DNA from: Nereocystis luetkeana
Taxonomy: Eukaryota > Sar > Phaeophyceae > Laminariales > Laminariaceae
Direction: 5' to 3'
NCBI GenBank assembly: GCA_031213475.1
Contig: JARUPZ010000037.1
Location: 2,482,222 to 2,546,221, forward strand
Length of the DNA stretch: 64,000 bases
Position numbers and translations under genes: made by a program
Shown here: piece by piece, positions 11,640 through 24,300 of the stretch
Layout: each line of letters opens with the position of its first letter
How positions within the stretch are numbered: the first letter of the stretch is position 1
Notes under the pieces: model-generated
Database searches by the model: none
What the model saw: the letters and a program-made list of their open reading frames with translations, nothing else
What the model was told of the DNA's origin: nothing

Positions 11640-11935
11640 AGGAAATACAGTAGCAGGAATCTTCACGGGTCAGGAAGTCATCGAAATCTCAAGGGTCGGG
11701 TCGGGTCGGGTCAGGAGGTCTTCAAACTCTCATGGGTCGGGCCGGGTCACCCTCATCCAGACCCGACCCGACCCGACCCGACCCGACCCGACCCGACCCG
11801 ACCCGACCCGACCCGACCCGACCCGACCCGACCCGACCCGACCCGACCCGACCCGATCCGACCCGGCTTGGCCCGGCTTGATCCGCGAGGTTTTATCTGA
11901 CTCGTGAACAGCCCTGGAAAAATATTTGAACCTTA
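11640..11935. repeat. ACCCG pentanucleotide array with flanking inverted GGGTC repeats
   Basis: About 20 tandem ACCCG units fill roughly 11761-11860. Opposite-strand GGGTC units stand at 11696-11713 and 11733-11747, so the region can fold. The right edge carries CAGGGCTGTTCA on the minus strand, the same boundary motif as the related element at 33900-34070. It appears to be a mobile or duplicated element built around the array. Confidence 0.7.
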
Positions 11936-14900
11936 AAATTACTCCAACATTGATCCCCACGAAATATACGTGTCATAGCTTGCCTGCACTCTAAGAACCG
12001 TCGGTACGCCTTCTGTATGAACTCTGCCGCCAGAATGTGATCAATGGTGATGTTCTCCTTTGAGACCGGGTTGACCATGTAGTCGTCCCGGTTGATGCCG
12101 GATGTTTTCTGCCATCCGCTAGCCAACTGTCGAAAACGAGGGGGGGGCGGGGGGCAGTGTAATCATTGTCATGTATGCCCGATATGGCCATACACCCTCG
12201 CATCCCTACAACGTCGGGATGGAACACGCCGAGTTTTCACCGACCAGGCAGACACTGCTTGCACCAAGCGCGAAGCGCCGTGAGGTGTTCGGCGAGTCAC
12301 ATGAAGGGTGATTTGCATCCTAGTAAGGATCGATTGTGAGGCGAACTTCGACACTTTGTGACGGGGGCGGGGGGGGGGGTTAAGGGCCGTCGTTAACGAT
12401 ACGTAAATGTAAAACTATTTGACATTGGCAAGTTGTTTTTGCAAGTCTGTGTTTTTCTGTGCCAAATTTCCCTGGTTTTTTGCCTCTTTATCACCCAAAA
12501 AGTCGTATATGCATATACACCCAATATGACATGCATTATTAACAAGTAAGGCATGTATACCCAATAAGACATGCCTTGTTACCCTATAAAGCATGCCTCA
12601 TTACCCAATAAGGCATACACCCAAGAAGGCAAGCATTGTCGCTGGAATATACGTGATGTTGTATATACAATATATTTCGATATACACATGTATACCTGGG
12701 TCATGGCACATCAATGCTCATCGTCAAGTTTGCCGTTCCTTCGCTTTTAATTGCAAGTCAGGTATCGGGTATTGAGAATCTGCAGGCGAGGAGAGCCTCG
12801 GCAAGGGTGAACGAAAATTATATATATCGACACCTCACTTTTTTTCCTAGCCCCAGACATGAGGGGGAGGAGGTACTCACAATCGCGCATGGGGGGGACG
12901 GTGCACTCGATATCATGCATCGCCGTAGTCGTATGACCATAGACCCTCGTAGGGAGAGGGTTACCAAAAATAAACTGTAAGACAAAACCGAAAAAAAAAA
13001 GAGTTTGATTTCGTTTCTGACAGAGAAATCCCAACCCGCTAGTTTTGTTCGATTCCGACGTCGGTGGCGAGTGTGGTTCCGTTTTTTTTTCTTCTTTTTT
13101 TTTTTGCCCCCCACGGGTGCAGCCATACCGAGGCACGCATCTCTATCCCCTTTCTTTGGTTTCTGCAGCGACCTCGCACCTTGGCCTGGAAGTACTGTGG
13201 CAGGTCGATCGTAGCTCCCTTCTTCTCCGCCTCCGAACGGTGCACCTCCTCGGAGAGGGCAAGAAGCACATCCTGCTCCGTTGTGAGGGGAGATCGTGAG
13301 GTAGGTCGGCCGTATTAGAAGCAGTGGGCCCCGATTCACAGACAACTCCACATATATATACAGGCGAACATTTCACAACCTCGCGCTTCATGAGCTAGAT
13401 ACTGTTTTGAGACTATGATGATCTGTTCACCACCTTTCATGGCCTACGAGCTGATGCAGCCGGGTGGAACCCGTATAATCCGCCACTTCATACACAGCGC
13501 ATGCGACCCTGGGTTGGGTCAGTATAGTATGCAGACCCTGCACAACCTCGCACAACGGCAGATTAGGAACTGGACGGTCTGGACTACGAACTGTCGGTGG
13601 TGTGCAACGTCCGTACTCGCAGTGTCTTTGGTTAGTGGATGTAGATGCCTACTGGTAGCTTGTCTCCTTCCCCCGGCTCGTACATACCCAAAGGATCACA
13701 GGTGACCGGGACCCATCCCCCCCCCCCCCCCTGCACAATGTGGGCGTTAAACGATCCTAGTGGAAACATTGAAAAAAAATGTGGCGAAACCTCACAAGGC
13801 GTCGACATACCTCTCGAATCGGTACGCACAAGGGTTGTGCTACACTGCCCCCCCTGCACAATGTGGGTGTAAAATAATCCTTGTGGTGACGTTGAACAAA
13901 GGTGACATAACCCCTTAAGATATCGACAGTCTCTTAGTTCGTTCGGTACACCTCGTAATGGTGGTGCTACTTACGGAATGTCTCCACAAGGATTTGCTTA
14001 CGCCGCCTGGTGCAAGGGCGAAGGGGGGGGGTCCCGGCCATCTGTGTACAATCTAAAAGCATTCAGGCCTTCAGTTCGTAGATTTCAAGGTTGTTTGTGT
14101 CCCCAAGTCGTGCATGTCTAGGATATGTATGCCGCCATCTAGATACTGATTTGGTGCGTGCCGCCTCTTCGTCGAGATTGAAGTCTACTGCGGCAGTTCA
14201 TTTCGGGAACAAAGCAGCCGAAAGCTACCTATTACGGCAAACCTCCGCGTAAGCGAGGCGGAGTAAAATATTTGACGAACACTTTGGCCGGGTTGAAGCC
14301 AGCAGAGTTGGTTCGATGCACCGCTCGCTAGGAATGGAGCAACGTGCATGGGAGGTCGAAGCGGGAGTGAATACGAGTCAGCACTGGCATGGACGGTAGG
14401 ACGGCGTCTCACCCGAAACAGGAGCGGAAGGAGAACGTTCTAAGCTAACAAGCAACGAGCATACTTAAGGCAACAACCAAACGGAACACGACACCGCAAA
14501 GAGCACGACATCGCCAAGAGCATTAATTACACCGTAAAGATCACGACACGGCCGCAATACGACACAGCAAAGAGCAAACGCACGACACCCGCAAGAGCGC
14601 CTAACACAGCAAAAGTACATGGCACAGCGCGTAAGGTCATGCCACGGTAGAGGAGTGCGCAATCCACGAGAAAAACGAGGGACGGCGCGCTTGCCCTCTA
14701 CGGGGCAGCGCCTAATTGCTTCTGACGGATCATCACGCGAGGAGCTCTCTACCTCACCCAAAGACTGACGAAACACACAATCGGAACGAACACTCCCAGG
14801 GGCCAACAGCAGAAGTTGTGCTACAAAAAATACCGAAACGCAATGAACTGGGTTCCGACAATAATGGGTAGTGTTGTCAGTGCCCTTAAAGAGCCCCATC

Positions 14901-15382
14901 GCTCTCGGAACTACGTATTTCGGCCCCGAAAAGTATTTTCAGGTACCAATCTGGGCGTAAATATAGAGGATGTCTTCGACACAAATATGAACCCCAAGCG
15001 GTTCTTACATTTCCGCCCAGAGCGGTATCAGGCAATAAGGCACGCCCTATTAGGCATGCCCTACAAGGTAGGCCCTATCGCAGCAAGCGGCGGTAGCGGC
15101 GACGACCGTGGTGGCAGACGGCGGCAAATAAACCGACCGCAAAAAAAGTGCATTGTTTCGACCACCTCCCCCTCCTCGTGCCCCCCCCTCCCCCACCGCC
15201 CGTAGCAGACACGAAAAAAACAAAAGCAAACACGCACAACGTGCCTTGAAATGCACTTGGTTGTTGCTGAAGATTCGCAGCTTCAGCCGTCTGATTTGGG
15301 CCCGCAGCTCTCGATCGGTAGCGTGGTACTCCTTCCCGAAGCCCCATGGGGCGAAAAGGGTTTGCAAGAAGCCGTGGAGGTC
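11893..15382 (-). CDS. Channel exons 16-18: pre-IQ region and IQ motif
   Basis: Exon 16 (15382-15245) encodes DLHGFLQTLFAPWGFGK onward, the conserved pre-IQ stretch, and ends AAG followed by GCACGT. Exon 17 (13272-13180) continues DVLLALSEEVHR and DLPQYFQAK. Exon 18 (12108-11893) contains FIQKAYRRFLECR, close to the IQxxxRxxxxxR calmodulin-binding pattern. The frame then runs about 30 codons more to TAA at 11893-11895, inside the ACCCG-associated repeat element, so the true C-terminus may lie further downstream through another splice. Confidence 0.82.
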
Positions 15383-18300
15383 CTGCACCCGAACAGATAC
15401 GCGTCGACGGAGAAAAGGCAAAGACCGACGGACCGACGGACATTTAGACGGACACGGGTAATAATGACAACTACCGACGAAAAACAAAATAGGACAACGT
15501 TTTCCCGACGGACAGCGAAAACACATTCGACGGACAAGAGCCGGTTAAAATATCGACGGAAAAGGATGAGACAATTTCCAACCGACAAGGATAAGACAGA
15601 TACCGACGGACAAGGGCGAAAAAAACACTGACGGCCAAGGACAGTAAAAGTACCGACGAACAAGGGTCATAAAAATACCGGCAGACACGGGCTAGACAAA
15701 TACCTACTGCGAACGGTAGTGGCACGTGTCGACGGACAAGTGTAACATATTGTATCGATATTAAAGGGAAAGCTAAAATATCGACGGACAAAGGTAAAAG
15801 ACAAATGCCGACGGCCAGGGGTAAGACAAGTACCGACGGACAAAGGTGAGACAAATGCCGACGGAAAAGGGTAAGATTTTGCTATCGACGGACAAGGGTA
15901 GGACAGAATGCCGACGAACAAAGGTAAGCCAAAAATACGAACATGACACACGGAAGACGTGAGGGCTAAGGGGCCACGAGCTATTCCCGTAATACAGTGT
16001 ATCTATGTTCTCCCTTTCGGCTACCCTCTTTCTATAAAAACGCGCTGGTTTGGGGAATCGGCCCCTGATGCTGTTCAACTCGCCAGAGAGTTGGAAATAA
16101 ACACACTCGTTTTGGTGTAAAATCTCGACCACAGGCTTCGACAGAGGAGTGAGGTCGACGTTAGTTTACATGTTGTCCCCTCCACAACGTATGGAAACCC
16201 CTCCATCCACCCCTTAAGTCACGCTGCAAACGCATGTTTACCGCGTTCAAATGCGCATTTTAACTCCTTCCATGGGGCTTCGGAGGGAACAGTTGCCGAA
16301 ACAGAGTGCCGATTTACAGCATCGAGCCACAATAAAAGCAAAACGAAACAAAAGCCCGCGCTGCCGGTGCATACAGGGCATTTATTTGTGCGAACTGTGC
16401 AATGGAAAGAGGATGTACGACGCGCCTGCCGCATGATGATGACGATGGTTGAACGGTTGCACGCTCATCAAATTATGGGAGGAATATCTCTTGTAATCAT
16501 ACGTAGCCAAATACAGCGTGCAAGCATACGGGGGATACATGGTTTTTGGGTTCATCGAGGGTTCTGGTTACTATGATACCCCCCCAATATATGGTCATAC
16601 GACTACGGCCATGCATGATAATGAGTACACCCCCCCCCCCCAACATGTTGTATATTTAAGGTGAGTTGGCGTCGGTTGGCAGCGACACTGTAAAGCATGC
16701 CGCTCACTACGTCAGCTAGAGAACCATTTTTGTTTTTGTTTTTTGGCAGTCGGTCACAGCTGGCGATCGAGCTAGATCATCTGTGCGGGGTGGAGAACCT
16801 TTTCTCCGCACAAGGGGAATGATCGCAGCACATCGTGTGTATGGTAAGGCACCCACGAGAGAGTTACATAGTACCCCCACTGCTATCTCTGGAAGTGGCC
16901 ACACCTGAAAATATACCAGTTTATTGACGCTATCATCCATATGCAAGTCCGTCTCACAAGCGGTTCTTAGCAAGATGCAGCTCACCCTTACTGCGACTCG
17001 CCAAACGCCGCACGGCGCTTTGCGCTTGGTGCAGGCAATGCCTGCTTGTTCGGTGAAAACCCCACGTGCTTTGTCCCGGCATTGTAGGGATGCGATAATC
17101 TATGACCAGACGACTACGGCCATGCATAATATTGAGCACACCCGACCCCCGTAATGGAAGGCTCATAGGGACCGCGTTCGTTGCTTTTGGGTCGTTCTAT
17201 AATCAAGTCGAAAATGGCGTGGAAGCCCTGGAGTTGCTATCGGCACATGCTGGCATAAATAGCACTTGAGTGGGCGAGAAATACGCGTGCCCACTGCGAA
17301 GGATAATAGTCCCTAAATATAAACTTAGGAAACCAAAAACTCGCCTGAACAGATATCAAGCAGGTGGCGCGAGGATCATACTCCGCCCAATGGTGCGCGA
17401 AACGCGCGAAGTCTTCCTGGGTGATGACGTCATGGTCGCTCGCCGAGGCCGCGTCGAAACCGTCGAGGATGACCCCGATAAACAGGTTCATGAACACGTA
17501 CGTGATCGTCAGGGTAAAACTGCGCGAGGGTTAGTTTTCACGGGGGGTAGGAGCGAGGCAAGGGAGGGGAGGGTGTACTCATGTCGTGCAGCCGTAGTCG
17601 CCGAGGAGGAGGGAACGATGGGGGTGAGGGTCAACCCGGCTATTTTTAGTGGAAGGGGAAGTATAATACGCGACTGCGGTGCCCGCGTTATGTCTTTTGT
17701 CCTCGGTGTTTCGCGTCCCTCGTCTATCGTTCATAAAGTTGGCGGCAAGCGAGTAGTTCGAGGGAGAAAAGTGGTGCGTGAAACGTTGCTACTGCTGCTG
17801 TGGTACCGACGCCAAGGCAGGAAACAACAGCGAGTACGTCGGGGGACTGAGGGTAAGGAGCGGAGCTGTAGACATTTTCCTCCAGCCCAGTGCCATTGGC
17901 GAGCGTCTCACCACCACAACCATTAGACACCAGCACGAACACGAAGACATCACCAACACCAACATCAACACCAACACCAACACCAAAACCGCCAACACCA
18001 ACATCAACACCAACACCAACACCAACACCACCAATAACACCACCACCAACACCGTCAAGACGACCAACACCAACATCAACAACAACAACACCGCCAACAT
18101 CACCAACATCCACATCAACAACGACACTGCCAACGCCACCACAACTACCACCACCTACTCCGCACAAAGTTAAGGCCGTGCCCAAATCCGTACACATCAC
18201 TACCGTACAGTAATAGAGAAAAATTACCCGCCATACGCACCCGCGCGCGTCAAAATAAGGCCACCGTCGACCGTAAAGCCTCTCACAAACCTGATCATGT

Positions 18301-21300
18301 ATGGGAAAATGGACCAGCTTCCGCAGCCGTTGAGCGGCGTGCAATTGGCATGGTCCGTGAAGCCGCACATGTCTGGGTCGTAAACTGGTTGCGATTCGCA
18401 GTTCTCTCGGTCTGCGACCATGTCGTACATAAACCCGTTCCAATTTTCCCCGGTGCTGAACCGAAGCAACAGCACCATCGAGCCCCAGAACGTCTGGAAG
18501 TTGGCTTGCTCGTCGACGGCACCCCTGAGCCCCACCTGAGTGCATATATATCAGTGTGTGTAAGGTGGCGTTTTCGTGGGCGGGGGAGCAAGAGGTAGAT
18601 ACGTGATGTGCTTCACTAGTTAGAAAATAGTATTCGTCCACGAGCGGGGTATTTGTTCACGAGTTTTTTTATCTATTACGGGGGGCCATAGTACATAGGA
18701 CCAAATAATTCTTAGTAAGAATAGGGAAATACATGTTTTTTTTTGTGTAACGTGGGTCCTATTTATTATGGTCCCCCGTAATAGCACAGCAGTGTAGTTG
18801 AGGCGTTTTTGGGGACGTAAGAGGCACGTGCGGGATGTATGTTTCACCAATCTAGTTAGGTAGAAGGGTATATTTGTTGACTGTTTCTTATGATATGTAG
18901 CAAGGAAGTAAAGAGAAAGACGTTTCGTGCCCGCAGTTTTCTGATTTGGTATTTTTTTTCGTTTGATTTTAGCCTTGGAGCACGTGGTAAGGGTGCCTCG
19001 ACGGGCAGTGCTAGACGTGCCGATAGAGAGAGGGAGGGGGAGAGGTAGACAGGGGGAGATATATAGAGAGGGAAAGAGAGTCAGAGAGGAAGAGGGACTT
19101 AGAGAGGGAGAGAGAGGGGCCTCTCCTTCTCCCCAGGGCATTCATTGTCGAGATTGGATGGACAATGGCGACTCGACAAAGCGACACGAACGGCACATCG
19201 GCAGCGGCATCGGCAGCGGCTGCAGTAGCAGCGTCAGTGGCGGCAGTAGCAGTGGCAGCATCAGCAGCAACAGCAGCAACAGCAGCAGCGGCAGCGGACA
19301 CCGGCGGTAACCGCGGCAGCAACCTCACCCCGTCCTCCGGACAGAGCATGGCCACACGAGCCACACGCGCTCGCGCAGAGGTGGCCATCCACGGTGTCCG
19401 ACAAGACACCTAAACACATACATGGGTGCGTTGGCACCTACGACGAAAAAAAGACTGACAATGATACGCTACGCTAGCCTAGTCATCGTTTCCCCCTTCC
19501 CAGCGTGTATCGCACGATACAATCAAACCCACGATACAGGAGTAGAAGCCGGCGAGAGGTAGGCCAGGCCAGACCGGACCAGGCCGAGTCGGGCCGGGAC
19601 TGGCCGAGGTCTACACCAGGCCGGGCCGAGCCAGGCCTAATCGACCGGCCCATCGGCTGGCTCACCGTCGCGAAGAGCTGCACCCCCATAACGGCGTAGA
19701 TGAAAAACTGCAGGAACAGGAGGGCCCCAACGTTACCGAGGCTGGGAAGCGTCAGCAGCAGGGTGTTGAAGAGTTGGGCCATCGATTCCAGCCCCCTAAC
19801 GAGCCTCAGCACGCGGCCTATCCGGAAGGTGCGGATGATGGTCGCGATCGAGCCGTAGCTCATCCCCGTCATCCACAGCATCAACAGACCCAGGTTCGTG
19901 CCAATGACGATGAAGATGTCGAAGCGATTCCACGGGTCGATGAAGTAGGCTCTTCGGAGGGCTAGGATCTACGAAGTCACATGGGTTGAGGGGGACGGGA
20001 GGGGGTGGGGTTTGGGCGTATTCATTTGTTGCTTGCCTTAGTCAATTGAGCATCGACCACGCATCTCTCGCGAGATGGGTGAAGAAGGTGTGTACGGAAG
20101 AGGGAAGGGGGTAGATGAGTGTGTCGGGGGAGAGGTGTACTCGTGTCATGCGTGAACGTAGTCGTGTGATCAGAGACCCTTGCATCCCTACAATGCCGGT
20201 ACGGACCACGTTGTGTCACCACCGACCAGGAAGACATTTTAATTGCTTGCATCAAGCGCGAAGCGCCGTGAGGTGTTGAGCGAGTCGCATGAAGGGTGAG
20301 CTGCGTCTTACTAAGACGCGGGGGGGGGGGGGGGGGGGGGTAGACGGTTAGACACTTGTGAATGGAGTGTTCGCAAACATGCATGAGGACACTATTACGA
20401 AATAGGATAAACAAATCGCCAATGCCAAAACACACGTCAGGTGACCTTTTGAGCGAAGTGTCGTAAAAACGGTAGTCTGGTGCACGCGTATTCACCTAAA
20501 ACGACATTTGAAACTCTATACCAGGTACGTCGTAAAAAAGCAAGTTATCAAACACTAAAACAGGCATGGCTTGTAGTGCCGCGTCGGCGTCTTACGCTCC
20601 ATCTACTGCAGGGTTTACCGAAAGCTAAACATGAAAAAACTTACTGCGTTAAACCGGACAATATGTTATGAACGACCGCCGTCGGGAGATGGACAGAGCA
20701 CGGCGGGACACGGTAGGCAGCCTCTGCCGCGCGGCAAAAACAAGGGTCATGACACATCGTGTGCAATGAAGAGGTCAACCTTCTACGCCTGGCCTTTGCT
20801 TGCGAATGCCCTGAGCTGCAGGAGCTACCAGGGTATACGGCAGGCATGCCTTGCGCGTCACGCCTACATATTCGATGGATGCTACGATATGGCATGCCTA
20901 TTAATAATAGCGCCTCTTTTTGTTGCCTTGTAAAGCAAATATTTCTGACTGATGGGGCTTCTCAACTGAGGAAGTACCCAATACGTAAGACATGCCTTAT
21001 CGTGCGTTTGTACCACATGTTTCGAGTGCCAACCTTAAGGCAAGGCATGACATGTTTTTTTTTCATCGGCCCTTTAGCGTACCCTTCAGCTTGTGGGTGA
21101 CACACATAGGTCCTCAAGCTCGGGAGCACCCCCCACAACTGATATCAGTGCACCCTTACCGTGGCATGGATCACGGACAAAACAAATAGGTCGAGGAAAC
21201 CCCTCGTTATAGAACCGCAGGATAAGAATAAAAAAAAACTTAGAGAAGCTCGCGACGAGCTCGGCAGCGTTGGAGTCGACATGATCGATAGCTCTAGCGA

Positions 21301-24300
21301 TGCCTTCCCCTGTGTTGTTGAGGAGGGTCCACACCAGCCAGAACCGAGAGGGCGTAGGGGGCCGACGGACCGTCGACCGCCGCCATTATGGGCGAACATA
21401 TCATAATAATCAGAACCAAACATGGTGTGTAAACATAGGGGGGTATAAGGTTTTTGGGGTCGATCGTGGGTTCTGATTTCTATGGTAGCCCCTCGTGATA
21501 GACAAAACCTTACCTTCCCCTGAGAGTGGGATATGTTTCACCAACATGTACGGACGCCAATGTACCTCAGGATAAACGAACAATCAAACCTGGCACACGA
21601 TTCGATTAGGCGCGCACCATGGACGACATGGCCCGCACGCCCCCCCACCCCTCTCTCCTCCCGCCAGCCTCCCCCCCCCCCCCCCCCTGGGAGATGAATA
21701 CATTCGAAATCGATCATTGAATACTGATCAAAAACATATTCCTACCGGGCATCGAAAACACTCTTAAATGGAAAATAGAAAAAAAAAGGAGAGCTTAGAA
21801 GCCAAAAAGTCGGACAGCTCCCATCAGACCCCCTCTCCCCCCCTCGTTCGCACGCGGTCTTTGTCCCACCTTCACTATTGCCTCCAAAGTAAATATCAAG
21901 GAAAATGTGTAGTTAGCCCCCTCAATTAGCCTGCGAACAAAGAGAGGCGGGAGTTTCACATGGGCGACGCGGGCAGAGGGGGTAGGGGGGTCGGGGGTTA
22001 TTTGGGGAATGTTACCGGCTGAATCGACAGCCTGTTTGGCAGGCAGGTGGATTGACCCGTTGTTGATGTTCTTGTGATAAAATTTACAGCTGGTTGCTTC
22101 CCTGCCGTTCTTCGACGCAACTGAATAAACATCCGAGAGAGGCATGTCGACGTGCCTCGGAGTTTCTCGCTCACATCTACCCGTCGATCTAACCCGCCAT
22201 TCGTTTTTGTATTTTTTCTTGACACGCCAGGAGCAATGCGAGCCAGACGGTTCGCTTGCTGTCTACTACCCTGAGGAGGACCTTATTCGATAGATTCAGT
22301 ACAAAAGCCCGTGACCGACTCAAAGCAGCACGTTGTCATCATCGGTCAGCGACGGGGTGCTACACGCGCGGAAGAAAGCGCTCATCTGGCTACTCGACTG
22401 TAGGCATCAAGCGTCGAGTGCACGGCATCATCACCAGCAGGGCGACTCGCTTTACGGTTCTCCCCGAGGAGCGAGGGAGTCTTTCCTGCAATATGCTTCA
22501 AGGTTCGCCCATGTTTTTTTTTCTTCGTGGTACGTACGACGTCTTGCCGCTTATGCTCCCCTTGTTAGTTCACGACGCCTGTAACCATAGGAGTACAGTA
22601 TGCAACCCTTATTTCGGCCAAACATTTTTCTGTCCGACGGGGCTCGTAACCTACCAACACTCAACTGGTGAACTATTACACGTACCCAACACCGTATAAT
22701 AGGATTTTTTTTTTACGGCTTAGACCTATTCCAATGGTACAGCGAAGTTGCAATAAAAAGTTTGAATTTCAAAGATACCCGCCAAAACATTTCAGAACAC
22801 GCTTCCTATGGGCCACCTAAAAAAAAAAAGTTCCTAACTTTTGGAAAAGCCCGAAAAAAGCAAATCTGGGGCCGATGTTGGGCCAACATCGGCTTGAGAA
22901 AAACTCAGGCCGATCTTTGGTTCGAAGCGGCGAGATTCCGAGTCCTCGACAGACATCGATCAACAAAACCAACGATTGCGTCACGAATTCTGAACGGAGT
23001 GCGCTCGTTAGGGGCTCCGACCCACCCTAGGGTCACCGTCTTCACACCATGGCCGGTGTCATGTGGCGGGAGCTGACCAGGCGTGTGATAAAAAAACATT
23101 TGGCCGCTGGTTTGCACAAAACAGAAGACAAAACTGCTCCATCCGTCTCGAATGGCAAAAAATAGTCTTTTTTTCAGGTTTGGGAGGATACCGTAGGACG
23201 CCGCCGGCAAGCTCTCGCCCCCTAGACCATGGATCCGCCTGATATCTTCGAGGCGGTCATCTATACTCGTTGGGCTTGCCAGATACCGAGTGGGTTGGCC
23301 GTGGGCTGAGTCTATGTCGAGATCGAGGGTCGATCGTCGCACGAGCTGGTTTCGATCACCGTGTTGACAATTTGCGACCAGAAAAACACAAATTGCGCCG
23401 CTTGCAGCCGTTGGGGGAAAAAAAAGAAAAAATCAAACATTTTTCTCTTTTTTCCCCACAGCGGCGGTACGAGAATTTTTTCGGCTGTTTTTTCAAAGCC
23501 ATATATTTGAAAAAAAACTTTTCAACTTCGCGTTTCCATTGGCATAGGTCTTACTACAAATATTTTTTTTCCCCGTGAAAATATTCGAAGCCATGAGGTT
23601 GCTCATCGAGCTACGTGCGTACGAGGAATATTTTTTTTTCGCTTGAAGTCAGCTTTTGGGTGGGGGTTCATTTATAATTTTTTATAGAGCTCCTCAAAAG
23701 TGAAGACCTCGAGATGCCAGGGGTACACAAAAACAAGAGGAAGAGGGAACGGAGCCACATTCGCCAACTGCGAGCGGCCTGGGATTTTACTGTCAGAAAT
23801 AAAATACAGAATGTTGCTTTTTTCAGTTTTTGCTTTACTTGATTTTAGTAACCCTCCTCTGTCTGGGGCTGAAGAAAAAAAAAGGTAGGGGCGCCGATTT
23901 TGTTTTCCCCGGGTACCCTTGGTGGTACCTCTTACGGCCGTGGGGTAGCGCGCGTTCTCTCTGACCTGGTGTACACGCTGCCCTGGCCGAAAAACTGCAT
24001 GGCCATGACGATCGTGTTGAGCACGATGCAGATCATCACGCACGGGTCGAACCACTTGTGGTGCGACACCTTGTAGCACCAGTCCCCCACGGGGTCTCCC
24101 GGCAGGGTCACGCGCTTCAGCGGCCTGAGTCGCTGCGTCATGTGCTGCGTCTTTATCCAGGACTGCTGTTCCTCCGTCACCAACACCCCGTCCCCTTCTG
24201 CCTTGGACTTCATCTGTTACCGATGATGTCGGAGGGGGGTAGGAGGGCGGCAGCGGGGTGATACAAATGCGCAGGAGGGGATGGGGGACGCGGGCAGGGA

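Larger units (their letters stand above)
2998..11892. other. Long intergenic region without a convincing gene
   Basis: No stretch matches a family I recognise apart from repeats described separately: triplets, a family B repeat copy with poly(C), a satellite-like array, a foldback, a MITE, and an ACCCG array. The only long open frames overlap on opposite strands in the GC-rich block 9103-10503. The segment 8582-8700 is GC-rich and open on the minus strand, but shows no motif. Confidence 0.6.

Noticed and set aside
15420-15935. CRISPR-like regular repeats
   Set aside because: Units are adjacent, imperfect and vary in length, without unique spacers; the context is a eukaryotic intron. It is a minisatellite.
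16968-17157. Family B repeat as a tRNA gene or tRNA-derived SINE
   Set aside because: No cloverleaf or clear A and B boxes could be drawn by eye, so it is left as an unclassified dispersed repeat.
17724-18641. Minus-strand open frame of 305 codons overlapping channel exon 14
   Set aside because: Its Val/Gly/Asp-rich half is the translation of the ACC microsatellite, and over exon 14 it is in the wrong frame; the real exon is 18535-18291.
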